Assembly (NCBI GenBank): GCA_027924645.1
Contig: BSBN01000355.1
Location: forward strand, 124,001-188,000
Length of the DNA: 64,000 nucleotides
DNA from: Cunninghamia lanceolata
Taxonomy: Eukaryota > Streptophyta > Pinopsida > Cupressales > Cupressaceae
Direction of reading: 5' to 3'
Shown here: positions 23,619 to 35,260 of the stretch, one piece after another
Position numbering within the stretch: position 1 is the stretch's first letter
How the letters are laid out: every line of letters begins with the position of its first letter
Position numbers and translations under genes: made by a program
The notes under the pieces: model-generated
What the model was told of the DNA's origin: nothing
Database searches by the model: none
The model's input: only the letters and a program-made list of their open reading frames with translations

Positions 23619-24989
23619 TGTAATTACAAGACGCTTGGTGAAGAGATCGATATTACATATGGTAGTGCAAGGGCACATGTGGCAGTGTTGAAGTGCATGT
23701 AGTGACAATTGAGAACATGTATATGTTCTAGAGAATGTTTTGAGGTATCACAAGTGATAAGAAGCAATTGAGAGTTTGTCTTTGTTATCAAAGCCATAGT
23801 TTGATTTTGATTGCAGTGTAGGAAGACATACATACATGGTTCATGTGTTTTAGTCAACAACTTTTGACTAAGTATGAAGACAAGTATAACAAACAAGCTA
23901 AGTATCCAATGTATCCTTGTAAGCACCGAAAGTGTTGAATTATCACAATCAATCAAAATAAATCAGTCAATTGGTAGTAAAGAAGACATTGAGTATGATG
24001 GTACACCTAATCCAATGGTGAGCATGAGTTCAATGGCCAAGAGGATGATAGTGACAACTCATTACTATATGAGAACCAAATATATATATCAGGTTTACAA
24101 CATCAATAGCACTATATTTTAAATGTTAATACAATAGGTTACATTAGAGAGAATGATGATAATACTTTGTTATAGGGAGGTATTAATGATATAGTTCAAA
24201 TTCAAGATACAACAAATTCTATTAGTAATTCAAGATATATATCATATTTTAATTATTCTAATTCTATTAATACATATAATGATGACTATGTTTTAACTTA
24301 GATAGTTCCACATTTAGTGATTGTGAGTGTTCTAAAGAACATAAAGTGAATTAAATTGGACATAAAGAACATACCTTAGAATACAATATTTGAGCTGACT
24401 AATCCTCCAAAATTTGGCTTCAAAATCCTCAAATTGTTCTTTTTCGCAAGTTTGATTATGAATTTTATATAACTCTAGATTAGGATTAGTGAAATTTATG
24501 GAAAAAATAAACATATATCATCAAATTCAATCTATATCAATGGTAATGAGCTTCGAAACAATATGAAACATGGAACTTTCACTTTAAATAATCAAATTTT
24601 GTCCAAAAACATGCAAAATTAGTTCTTCTATGTTGGAAAAACAAAAAAGGTGGTGGAATGATAAAAAATGATTCTTAATATGTCAAGCAACATGAAAAAA
24701 ATATTTCTTGTCTGATAGTAAGCATGAAAAGTAGGGAATAATAGACATTTGGGGGCTGAATCACAGATCACACATGGTTTTTCCCATTTGTTTTGCTTCC
24801 CATAATGTGAGCGCATTCTAGGAAGCATGAAAACATTAAGCTTTCATGCATGCAAACAAGTAAATTTAGTGTTTTATCTCTATGTATAAGTATATATCTA
24901 TAAATATATATCTTTAAGACATATATCACCCCTCTACCACCAATCTCTCTGCCTATGTCTCTAGCCAAGTCTCTCACCCTCTATCTCCC
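23619..24989. other. AT-rich spacer, no gene seen
   Basis: Only short frames with no domain. At 24120-24300 the sequence is almost pure A/T with repeated AATTCTATTA. From 24890 it grades into TATATA and then pyrimidine-rich sequence that leads into the telomere-like block. Confidence 0.5.
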
Positions 24990-26060
24990 TATCTCTCCCT
25001 CTATAAACTCCTAACCCCTAAACTCGATCAACCCAAAACCCCTATTTCCTTGCCTCTATCATCCCTCTACCTCTCAATCTCTCTACTTATGTCTCTTTCC
25101 ATGTCCTCACCCTCTATCTCCTTATCTCTCCCTCTCTAAACTCCTAACCCCTAAACCCTAAACCCTTATCTCCTTATCTCTATCATCTTTCTACCTCTCA
25201 ATCTCTCTGCCTATGTCTTTGGCCATGTCCCTCACCATCTATATCCCTATCTATCCCTCTCTAAATTCATAACCCCTAAACCCTAAACCTGATCAAATCT
25301 AAACTCGATCAACCCTAAACCCTTTCTCCTTGTCTCTATCATCCCTCTACCTCTCAATCTCTCTATCTATGTCTCTAGCCATGTCCCTCACCCTCTATCT
25401 CCCTATCTCTCCCCCCAGTCTCCTCTATATCTCCCTATTAGTCCTCTCTCTTAACCCTAACCTAAACCTCTAAACCGTAACCCATAACCCCTAAACCATA
25501 AAACCTAAGTTACCCTAAATAATTCCCCTAGAAACCGTAACCCATAAACCCTAAACCCTAAAACCAAGAAACCCTAAACCTCTAAACCCTAGATCCCTAA
25601 ACCTCTATCTCCCTATCTGTCCCAATATCTATTGGTCCCCTTGCTCTATCTCTCTCTAAACCCTAAAACCTAAACCCAAGCAACCTAAACCCCTAAACTC
25701 CTAACCCCAAAACCCTAAACCCCTAAACCCTAAACTGAGCAACCCTAAACTCATAAACCTCAAATAATGCCCTTGAACCACAAACCCTAAACTTGAGAAA
25801 CCACACTAAAACCCTAAACCACAAATAATTCCCCTTTAACTCTAACCCCTAAACCCTAAACTTGAGCAACCCTAAACTCATAAACCCTAAATAATTCTCC
25901 TAAACTTGAGCAACCTTCTCTCTCTCTCTCCCAAAACCCCTAAACCCTAAATAATGCCCCTAAATCCTAACCACTAAACCATAAACCATAAACCTGAGAA
26001 ACCCTAAATAATTCCCCTAAAGCCTAAATTTAAGCAACCCTAAACACATAAACCTGACCA
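24990..26060 (+). repeat. Interstitial telomere-like (CCCTAAA) block
   Basis: About thirty perfect CCCTAAA heptamers, the plant telomere repeat written on its C-rich strand, are mixed with one-base variants such as CCCTAAC, CCATAAA and CCTAAAA. They alternate with pyrimidine-rich phrases (CTCTATCTCCCTATCTCTCC, CCTCTACCTCTCAATCTCTC) in at least three long composite units between 24990 and 25440. The repeats are too degenerate for a live telomere. They are an interstitial telomeric sequence of the kind known from conifer chromosomes. Confidence 0.9.
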
Positions 26061-26099
26061 ACCCTCTCTCTCTCTCTATCCAAAACAAGAAACCTAGGA

Positions 26100-26200
26100 C
26101 TCTCTCTCTCTCTCTCACCAGGTATCTCTCCCCTATCTCTCCCCTTCATCTCCATCCCCTCTCCCTCTTCCTCCCTCTACCTCTCCCTTGTCAATAAAGA
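26100..26200 (+). repeat. CT-rich simple repeat
   Basis: A (CT)n run and CTCCCTCT-type sequence close the pyrimidine-rich side just before strand composition flips to purine-rich at about 26300. Confidence 0.75.
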
Positions 26201-26337
26201 ACATGGAAACAAGAAAACTAGGACATGTAAAGATGGATGAGGATAGAAATTGGGATGATGAAATGGAAACAAGATAGTTTATGAAATTTCATTGGATGGG
26301 AAGAATGATGAGGCAATGTAGAGAGGGGAGGGAAGTA

Positions 26338-27790
26338 GAAAGTGAGAGAGAGAGGGTAGGAGGTAGAGACGAGAGAGAAGTAGAGAGTGAGAGGGTAGAA
26401 GGTAGACATGGGAAGGAAGAAGAGAGTGTGAGAGAGGGTAGGAGGTAGAGAGGGGAGGGAAGTAGAGAGTTAGAAAGGGTATTAGGTAGAGAGGGGAGGG
26501 AAGTAGAGAGTGGGAGAGAGGGTAGGAGGTAGAGAGGGAAGGGAAGAAGAGAGTGAGAGAGAGGGTAGGAGGTAGAGAGGGGAGGGAAGTAAAGAGTGAG
26601 AGAGGGTAGGAGGTAGAGAGGGGAGTGAAGTAGAGAGTGAGAGAGACCATAGGAGGTAGAGGGGAACAAAGAAGAGAGTGAGAGTGAAGGTAGGAGGTAG
26701 AGAGGGGAGGGAAGAAGAGAGTGAGAGAGAGGGTAGGAGGTAGAGAGGGGAGGGAAGTAGAGAATGAGAGAGAGGGTAGGAGGTAGAGAGGGGAGGGAAG
26801 TAGAGAGTGGGAGAGAATAGGAGTTAGAGAGGGGAGGGAAGAAGAGAGTGAGAAAGAGGGTAGGAGGTAGAGAGGGGAGGGAAGTAGAGAGTGAGAGAGG
26901 GTAGGAGGTAGAGAGGGGAGAGAAGTAGAGAGTGAGAGAGAGGGTAGGAGGTAGAGAGGGGAGGGACGTAGAGAGTGAGAGAGAAGGTATGAGTTAGAGA
27001 TGGGAGGGAAGTAGAGAATTAGAGTGAGGGTAGGAGGTAGAGAGGGGAGGCAAGAAGAGAGTGACAGAGAGGATAGGAGGTAGAGACGGGAGGGAAGTAG
27101 AGAGTGAGAGAGAGGGTAGGAGGTAGAGAGTGGAGGGAAGAAGAGAGTAAGAGAGAGGGTAGGAGGTAGAGAGGGGAAAGAAGTAGAGAGTACGAGAGAG
27201 GGTAGGAGGTAGAGATGGGAGGGAAGTAGAGAGTGAGACAAGGTAGAAGGTAGAGAAGGGAGCAAAGTAGAGAGTGAGAGAGAGGGTAGGAGGTAGAGGG
27301 GGGAGAAGAGAGTGATAGAGAAGGTAGGAGGTAGAGAGGTGAGGGAAGAAGAGATTCAGAAAGAGGGTAGGAGGTAGAGAGGGGAGGGAAGTAGAGAGTG
27401 AGAGAGAGGGTAAGAGGTAGAGAGGGGAGGGAAGAAGAGAGTGATAGAAAAGGTAAGAGGTAGAGAGGGGAGGGAAGTAGAGATTGAGAGAGAGGGTAGG
27501 AGTTAGAGAGGGGAGGGAAGTAGAGAGTGAGAGAGAGGGTAGGAGGTAGAGAGTCGAGAGAAGAGAGTGAAAGAGAAGGTAAGAAGTAGAGAGGCGAGGG
27601 AAGCTTTGACTCAGAAAGAGGGTAGGAGGTAGACAGAGGAGGGAAGTAGAGAGTGAGAGAGGGTAGGAGGTAGAGAGGGGAGGGAAGAAGAGAATGATAG
27701 AGAAGGTAGGAGGTAGAGAGGGGAGGGAAGCAGAGACTTAGAGAGAGGGTAGGAGGTAGTAAGGGGAGGGAAGTAGAGAGTGAGATAGTT
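26338..27790. repeat. 42-bp purine-strand minisatellite
   Basis: A unit of about 42 bp, starting GGTAGGAGGTAGAGAGGGGA and continuing GGGAAGTAGAGAGTGAGAGAGA, repeats roughly 35 times with lengths of about 36-46. The plus strand is nearly all purine, broken mainly by one T in GGTAG and one in AGTAG/AGTGA. Because 42 is divisible by three and the minus strand lacks stops, open frames of 328, 300 and 126 codons appear there (repeating LPSPLYLLPSLSLS). They are consequences of the repeat, not genes. Confidence 0.96.
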
Positions 27791-28873
27791 GGTAGGAAGT
27801 GTAGCTGTCCTTGTAGGAATGTATCTAAAGTGTGGAAGCATAGACAAGGCATGACAATTGTTTGATCTAAAACATCAAAGAGATGTTCTGTAATGGAATG
27901 CAATGATTGCAAGATATGCAAAAAATGGATTTGTTGAGAAGGCTTTAAAAACTTTCAAGAAAATGCAATTGGCATGTGTAAAGCCAAATTAGAATAGCAT
28001 AATGCAAGCATGTTATAACGCACTCATGCGTTATGTGAGGTCATCCAAGAACATGTTTTTCAAGTTTCTAACAAAATTTTTAGATAATCTAGAGCATGAT
28101 CCCCATCAAGATCACACTTTTTTCAATGAAAAGTAAAAAAAATACCACCACAGTCTTAATCTCTCTGTTAGCTATCTAACCATATAGTTTTTTTTCACAT
28201 TTTGAGTACATTAAGGGTTTCATCTTTAATTTCCTTTATTAGTGTATCTATTTTTTGTCAAAAACTAGTGTCTAGTATTTTTGACTTTTTTTAACCGTTC
28301 ATCAAAATTTGAAAGAAGTTACATTTTTAGAAACTAGACTCCATTCTACACATATTCATTTTTTTATTTATTTTCATTTAGTTTTCAAAAATTTTAGGGG
28401 GGTGCACAGTCAATTTTCTATTTTTCAAGATGTGTCCACTTTGAAAATTACTAAAAAATTAATTATTCATGAAAAAGTTATCAAAAAAATTAGGGATAAA
28501 CTATTGGTGTTAGCTAATTTCTCAGCAAAGCAATTTTTTAAATACTAAAAAAAAGTCAACATTTTAGGGGGAGCACACTAGATGCTATGTTATGTTTTTT
28601 TTTAGAAAAACATGACCAATTTGTGTGCTCCCCCTTTTTGAACCCCTTAATCTCAACCATTTTTGAAAAAAAAATAGTAGTTTAGAAACTAGATTCGGAG
28701 CACTACGACTTTTTATTTTTGTTGCATCTTCAAATTTTTAGTGTAACTATCTTCAATTTCTCATCCAACATCAATGTTTCCTGATTTTAGAAAAAAGTGG
28801 CATCTTAAGACCCCCTTTTGGTTCCTCATCTTTGTGCACTTACCCCATCATTTGGGCAAGCTTGACTGATATC
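27791..28873. other. AT-rich spacer with a hairpin
   Basis: No coding frame with a domain. AGGGGGAGCACAC at about 28567 and GTGTGCTCCCCCT at about 28621 form a 13-bp inverted repeat around a 42-bp A/T-rich loop. A related AGGGGGGTGCACA occurs at 28397. This could be a foldback or MITE remnant, but I see no target duplication. Confidence 0.5.
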
Positions 28874-29503
28874 TGTAGACACCTAAAATTGACCATATAT
28901 TTCCTACACCTTTGGTAGGTCCTGAATACCCTTTTACCTACATATCTTCTCCAAATTATTAAATAATCTAATTGTTTAATTAATTTCTCCTCTTTATCCA
29001 TCCAAAACCAAATAAATAATCCTTTCATTTTATCATTTCCTCACCTTTCTATAATCCTCTCACATAAATGAGCCTTTTTATTTATTAAATCCCTCATAAA
29101 TCCCTAATAATTGCATAATAATGTCCTAATTAAGACTTAATCCTAATCAGTCCTTAATCCAAAACTACCTCACAACTACCCAACTACCTATCCAACCCTT
29201 TAAATAAACCTATCTCATCCCACTCAAAGGGGGGAATCCTCTAAGAAAGTACATGTGGTCAAAATATTTGTTCTTCCAATCTTCTCCTATCCAACTAAAT
29301 CCTTCCTCATTATTGGTTAAATGCTAATCTTTGAAGGTATCCCACATTCAATCCACAATCGACCAAAGAACAATCAAACAAGGTATTGGGTGCACTTATT
29401 TTGTTCTATCTTGTGTGCAAGAATTTGGTTATTGATTTTAGGATTCTTAGGTTGTATTGTTTGAATCTTCTTGTGTTTCCATTAACTAATTTTTTAGCAT
29501 ACA
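28874..29503 (+). repeat. Outer element 5' LTR
   Basis: It begins TGTAGACACCTAAAATTGACC, like the TGTATACACCTAA start of the inner Tat LTR, and ends GCATACA just before TTTCTGGCACACC, a primer-site-like sequence. The length is 630 bp. A TTTAAATAAA stretch at about 29200 may serve as TATA region, but this is weak. Confidence 0.75.
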
Positions 29504-29507
29504 TTTC

Positions 29508-29525
29508 TGGCACACCTGGTGGGAC
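29508..29525 (+). other. Outer element primer-site region
   Basis: TGGCACACCTGGTGGGAC lies four bases after the LTR end. It resembles the TGGCAC..GGTGGGAC sequences that follow LTRs in plant Ty3/gypsy elements. The matching tRNA is not assigned here. Confidence 0.6.
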
Positions 29526-30379
29526 CCAATTCCCTTCATCTAATCTTTTTTGGGAATTTTCCCTTTCTTTTTCATCATTTTTGTGCAGGTTTGTGCCTTT
29601 TTTGTGCAAAACCCCTAGTTTCTCAAGATTTTATTATATCTTTCAAAAATCTTGGAATTTTCTAACAAGATTTGAACATTGCTGATCAGTTGAGGAGGCT
29701 ACAGAAGCAAAATTAGGTCATTATCATCCGTTTTGAGTGATTTATAATAATTTTAGTTTTCTTCATAAATCAGAGATTCTAGGTTCATATCAGAGAATGT
29801 TTTTGATATCTTTACATTTTCTGAGAGCCCTTTGAAATATAATAGGGGTCTGTTGCTTATTATTTCATTTTTGAGGTTAAATTAGGGGAAAAATAATTAG
29901 ATCTTTTCAAACTATATGTTTTTCATAAATCCGTATTTCTGGGCACATATCAGCGAATTTTTTATATTTCTTTACATTTTTTGAAAGCTCTTGAAAATCT
30001 AACAAGGGTCTATTCTTTGGGATTTTATTTTGGAGGCATAAAACATAACTAAAAAATTAGATCTATGTCCACTATGAAAATAAAATCTGAAATTTCAATC
30101 CTGATGAACATGTCCTATATTGTTTCATTGTAGCATTACTTGCTGATATTTTCAAGAGCTTGATTATTAGGTCAGATATTTGTTTTTTTTGTAGTAAACT
30201 CATTATTCAAATATTGTCTCTTCAATCTAACATTTGTTTTGGGAAGCACCTTTTTCAAAACTTATGCCTTCTTTGCTTGATGAACTTGATTTGCAGCTTT
30301 GAAGAATACACCTTATCATAAGATATTAAGAAAATTTCTAGGTGCACTTGAACATAAATTTCTTCATCCTTATTTAATC
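29526..30379 (+). other. Outer element leader, first part
   Basis: Non-coding. A segment of about 175 bp is loosely duplicated: CATAAATCAGAGATTCTAGG (29764) and CATAAATCCGTATTTCTGGG (29927) are each followed by a CATATCAG(A/C)GAAT block and a TCTTTACATTTT block. The leader is cut by the Tat insertion and resumes at 49012. Confidence 0.55.
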
Positions 30380-30384
30380 AAAAT
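30380..30384. repeat. Target-site duplication AAAAT (left)
   Basis: AAAAT before the Tat 5' LTR is repeated at 49007-49011 after the 3' LTR. Confidence 0.88.
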
Positions 30385-31413
30385 TGTATACACCTAAAAA
30401 TGACATGACTCTACTTAAATAAATATTTTAAATATTTATTTCATCCTTCATAGTCCTCTATCAATAAATAAATAAATTTATTTATTTATTTATTTGATTC
30501 ATCTCCTCTCATTTAATTAAATAAATTACATTTATTTAATTAATTAAATTCATCTACATCAACTTCATCCTTCTAAAATAATTAAATAATTTTAATTATT
30601 TAATTAAATCTTTTATTCTTCCAAATTTAAATAAAATGCAATTTTATTTAAATTAAATCTTAAATCTCCAAAAAACTTAAATATATTTAATATTTTATTT
30701 ATTCCTCCAAATTTTCTACAAAATAATTAAATAAATCTATTTATTTAATTATGCTTTCTTATCTTCTAAAAATATATTCCTCTTGTCATACAAAAGCAAA
30801 AGCTGAGTTAAAACAACTTTAAAGCAACTTTTCTCTTAAATTAGAAAAAGATATTCTAATTTAAGAAAAACAAAACTCATCCTCATTAAGAAAGAAATTA
30901 ACTCAACAAAGCTTCTTTTTTAATGACACATTTCCTTCTTCTATTCGCGCACGTTCGCACAAACATTCTCCTCTATTGATCTTCTTATTTCTTCTACGCC
31001 ATTGATCTTCCTTCACCCAACTCTATAAATACAACCCTCTTCTTCTATCTTTCAACCATCCATCATTCGAGTAAACTTATGTTGCAGGAAATCTAGCGCG
31101 CCATTGGCACCCCTATCTCCATAGTACTTCATATCCTCCATTTCATTAGTGTCTGTTGAAGTTCATCTTCAATCACACAAAGTATCAGAGCCAACTTCTC
31201 CTTGTTGTCTTGAGGATTCGAAGCAAGGAAGCAAGCTTCCTGAGGGCCATTTTCATCTCCATCAAGATCAAGAAAGAAAAGGCGAACAATGGAAGGCGTA
31301 AGGTAAAGGTTGTAAGTATCTCTTCTTTATTATAAAATCCCTTTTCCTTCATATTTCATTGATACATTGGGTTTGTTATTGTTATTGAGTAATCCCACAT
31401 TTTACCCATCACA
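30385..31413 (+). repeat. Tat 5' LTR
   Basis: 1029 bp, TG...CA. The 5' half is a series of A/T-rich blocks built on AAATAAATTTATTTAATT; the 3' half is more complex. It matches 47651-49006 throughout apart from the SINE and small indels. Several differences are CpG in one copy and TpG/CpA in the other (for example CTAGCGCGCC against CTAGCACGCC). Confidence 0.93.
31024..31031 (+). promoter_or_regulatory. Tat LTR TATA box
   Basis: TATAAATA in the context ACTCTATAAATACAACCC, conserved at 48617-48624 of the 3' LTR. It lies about 380 bp before the LTR end, and a transcript start about 30 nt downstream would be normal for an LTR promoter. Confidence 0.72.
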
Positions 31414-31416
31414 TTT

Positions 31417-31434
31417 TGGCACCCACCGTGGGGC
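31417..31434 (+). other. Tat primer-site region
   Basis: TGGCACCCACCGTGGGGC starts four bases after the LTR. Its position and TGGC start fit a primer binding site. The tRNA partner cannot be settled by eye. Confidence 0.6.
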
Positions 31435-33680
31435 CCTTGCCCCTTTATCTAATCAAAAACTGAGTTTTCTTAGTGACAGGTTCTATACAGGTTTTCGTAT
31501 AGGCTTCTAATAGGTTCATCTAGAGCATACATCCTCTAATTCAGTGCATTTACCTCCTATCATGGTGCACACAATCCTCTGGCGCATATATCTTCCAAGC
31601 TAGTGCATCTACCTTCTGTTTCGACATCTGTAAAAAAATGACGCATCCATACTCCAAGATAGCGCATATGATTCCTGTTCTGGTGCCTGCGTAGCTACGA
31701 CACATATATCTTGATTAATGTACATTCATATTGTATAACGACACATTTGTTAAAACAACTCATTTACCTCATATTCCTACGCTTTTGACACCAGTCTAAG
31801 CACATTTGTAAAATAGTGCACGCAAGCTCTATTTCTGCGCATTCAGACTGCATAGCGACACTTCTATTCTACACTGTGGTTTTAGGGTTTCATCTAATTT
31901 TGGAGCTAACATTTGTCTTGCAGGATTAGAGGCTTGATTAGATCATTTAGCTGCATTGATTAGTCCATTTAGATTAATTAGGGGAAAAAGTAACAAAAAA
32001 AATGCATGCATGTAAATTTCACGTTGTCTTTAATTAGGATGGAAATTAATTAAACCACTACCATCTTTGCATTGTTGATTTCTTTCCTAGTTAGATCATT
32101 ACTATCTTACAAACGGAAAATGAATATTGCTATCTCTAAAAACACTTCAAAGTTAACAAATGCATGAGTGCACAAGTAAATAGCCCATTTAGTTGTTTTC
32201 CTTTTAACTATGATTGGATAAATTAGTGTCTTCTATGACTATCGAATGACAATAGGCTTATGCTCTCCCCTTTACTGGGTGACCAGAATGCCAAACTTGT
32301 TATTCCATATGTTTAACCTTTAGAGGGGCCTGCCCTTGGATGCACACCTGTCCAAGTGGGAATGACCCTGAGTGGAAATATGCTAAAGCCAAGCCCTACC
32401 GATCCACTTTAAATAAACTATGCTTGAGGCAAAAGCCTCTTGCAACAAGTGCTGTTGTGTTACACCGATGGCCAACCTCTTTCAAAACCCTCTAAGGCAT
32501 AACCCTTTGAGGCTGGTAGACTCCATAATGGAGAGTAGTGTCGCCGCACGTGTAACCACTCGAACGGTTACCTTCACTACGAACCACTTGTTTAGTATAC
32601 CAAAAACTCCTATTTGTTGACACAAAGGGCAGAGCTCTTGAAGTAGCCTTGATTCATGTGATTTTTAGTAGAGGTAGCAAGGACAATCCTATGGTTTGGT
32701 GGGGGTATGAGCCTAAGGAAACCCAGATCTGGTATGCGTGAGAAGTGAGTGCCGTGGAGGGGAGTCGGTGCTACCAAATCCTGGAGCTACACACTTTAAA
32801 TATGTACAACTAGAGGATTCAACAAATATTATCTTATCCAGCCTAGGTTGTACTTGTTTTCATGTCAAAAAGTCCAAAATACAAAAAAATAACAAAAGAT
32901 AAAAATCATGAAAACTTCTATGTGTTTGTTGTGTCTTTTGCCATAAATTAAAACTCAAAATTCTCAAAAACACCAAGTTTTCAAACCAAAAAATAGAACA
33001 TTCTTGAAAAATGTTCCAAAATTCTACAAAAACCAAACAAAAACAAGAATTGCATATTTGAGACGACCAACAATACATTTACTCAGACTTGCGGCGCATT
33101 TGCTATTTGTTACAGCGCATTTAAAACATTGCCGGACTAGCGCATTTGATCCAACTTGCGGTGCTTTTACATTCTGTTGCGGTGCATTTACTGTTGCGCC
33201 TCCAATCCAGAGAGTGAATCCGTACCTTCTAAGAACAAAATTTTCAACTTTTCAAAAACCATTTCAAAATTGTCTCTGGTTTTCCAAAATCTGATCAAAA
33301 TCTTGTAAGACAACCATTTCCCTCTTTTTCCGCACCATAGCTATTTTTTCCACACCATATCATCAAAAATCTTGCAAAACTCTTCCAAAATCCAACAAGG
33401 TTAGAAGTAAGCTATTCTTGATCTCATCAAACCTCAAACAAACCTAGTGAGTCTCCACTATCAAGGATCACTTATCCTTTTCTTTCAGAAGTCCACTAGG
33501 GGATTGTGTAAGACTAGTACACATCAAGTAAATGGATTTCTATCATCCTCACTTCGACTATTGTTTTGTTCATCCACTTGTTTGACACCAACTGATCTAA
33601 GGAGAACCTTGCTCAAATCTTCTCACCTTCTAGCATCCTTTGCTCAAAAACTCACTCCATCCCACCTCTAGTCACCTTGC
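31435..33680 (+). other. Tat leader with GCGCAT minisatellite and GC-rich block
   Basis: No coding sequence. At 31500-31870 and again at 33085-33200 short phrases around GCGCAT or GTGCAT recur every 25-35 bp. At 32270-32780 is a block clearly richer in G/C than its surroundings, with small hairpins such as GAGGCAAAAGCCTC (32425). It looks like a structured RNA leader. It could include packaging or translation signals, which is inference. Confidence 0.55.
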
Positions 33681-35260
33681 ATGGTCTTAACACGGTTACA
33701 AAAACAAAAACAGATTGAAATGGCTGAGAAAACTATCCCAACCTCCCATGAAAGTGATGAGGAAATTTCTATGGAAGAGGTCCTTCAAACGCAGCATGAC
33801 CCAAGATTTCAACATCTAATGGATAAGGTACTTGCTCAAGACCCTACCAAATTCTTTCTACACCTAGCACATCTAGGAGTCAAGCTCCCTCAAGATTTTG
33901 ATATAGAGGCTCTAAAAGAAACTGAAGAACAAAGACACCCTGAGGGAAGCACACATGAAGATATACCCACAGACAAAAGCAAAGCAACCATTGATTCCAT
34001 GGATGCCTTAAATCTAGTGACCCAACAGATTCAAGCTTTACAACAAAAATTCACAAACATGCAAACAGGGGCATCAACTAAACATTACACCCTAGAAGAT
34101 ATTTCACCATATCCTTTTGATAGTACCTTGATCATGATACCTTTTCCCTCTAAATTTGAGGTGCCAAAATTTGATAAATATCAAGGAAAGGGTGATCTAA
34201 GGGACCACATTAGGGAATTCAACGCTGCTTTTCTTGAGGTCGCACACAATGACACTTACCTTATGCGGCTATTTCCACGAAGCTTAGGAGGACAAGTCAT
34301 GGAGTGGTTTTCTAGACTACCACCCAGCATTAGAACTTTTAACAAACTTGTGGACAAATTTGTCATGCACTTCTCCTATAATATTGAGCATGAGACCTCA
34401 ATCTTAGATCTTTGTAACACCAAGAAAAAAGGTGGAGAATCTTTTGCCGCCTTCCTACAAAGATGGAGATAATTAGAAAGCAAGTGTCCACACTAAATGC
34501 CTAAAAGAAAATGCTAGAAATGTTTGTCCATAACTTACAAACTGACCTAAGCTATCAGATACAAATCCAATGTCCTACTTCCTTTAGTAAGGTCATTGAG
34601 ATGGGTCTCATCATTGAAAAATCTTTAATCGCCAAAGGTCAAATAAAGCTATATAAGGACACTCCTAGTACCAACACCAACATAGATAAACCAAGATTCT
34701 GGACAAAGAACAAGAACATTGTGAACAATGGGGTGGCAGATGCCAAGAACGTGGCACCTAAACAACCAATCTTCAACTTATCGACTCCTCAAAACAACCA
34801 CCCACAAAACAAACCAAGAAACACTGAATCATGGCATACAAATTTTCAACCTAGGAGAAAATTCACACCTTTGGGAGAATCATTGGAAACTACCCTATGG
34901 AAGCTAATCTCAAATAAAATCATAACACTCCCCTCAGCACAAGAATATGAACCAAAAGTCAAACCTTCTTGGTGGAACGACAACTATTTTTGTGAGTACC
35001 ATTGAAACAAGGGGCACAAAACCAATGGCTGCATTGCACTCAAACACACTATCCAAGACTAGATCAAACAAAACAAAGTGTCACTTGACAGACATACCTC
35101 TAATAGTGATCATCATGCATTCAAGGATCCTCTTCCCAACTATGAATAGGGAGGAACTTCTAACAAAAACAACAATGGCTCTAACAACGCAAATTACACA
35201 AACGTCAGCTTTGACTATGTTGTTAACCATATCTCATAAAGTGATTCATGCATCAATGTG
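33681..35260 (+). pseudogene. Tat gag
   Basis: Starts at ATG 33681. The first frame runs to 34472 and contains FPSKFEVPKFDKYQGKGDLRD and GGQVMEWFSRLPPSI, the hallmark of the gypsy gag capsid domain. It ends in RWR then TAA, where related proteins have Gln. After a one-base loss near 34508 it continues in the next frame (MLEMFVHNLQTDL) to a zinc-knuckle-like CEYH..NKGH...C at 34991-35030. That knuckle is interrupted by a TGA at 35003. Further stops at about 35070, 35148 and 35240 sit at expected Gln-type positions. The product would package element RNA; this copy cannot make it whole. Confidence 0.9.

Noticed and set aside
26279..27921. Long minus-strand open frames of 328, 300 and 126 codons
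   Set aside because: They are translations of the 42-bp minisatellite (unit divisible by three, no stops on the pyrimidine strand) and have no domain or start context.
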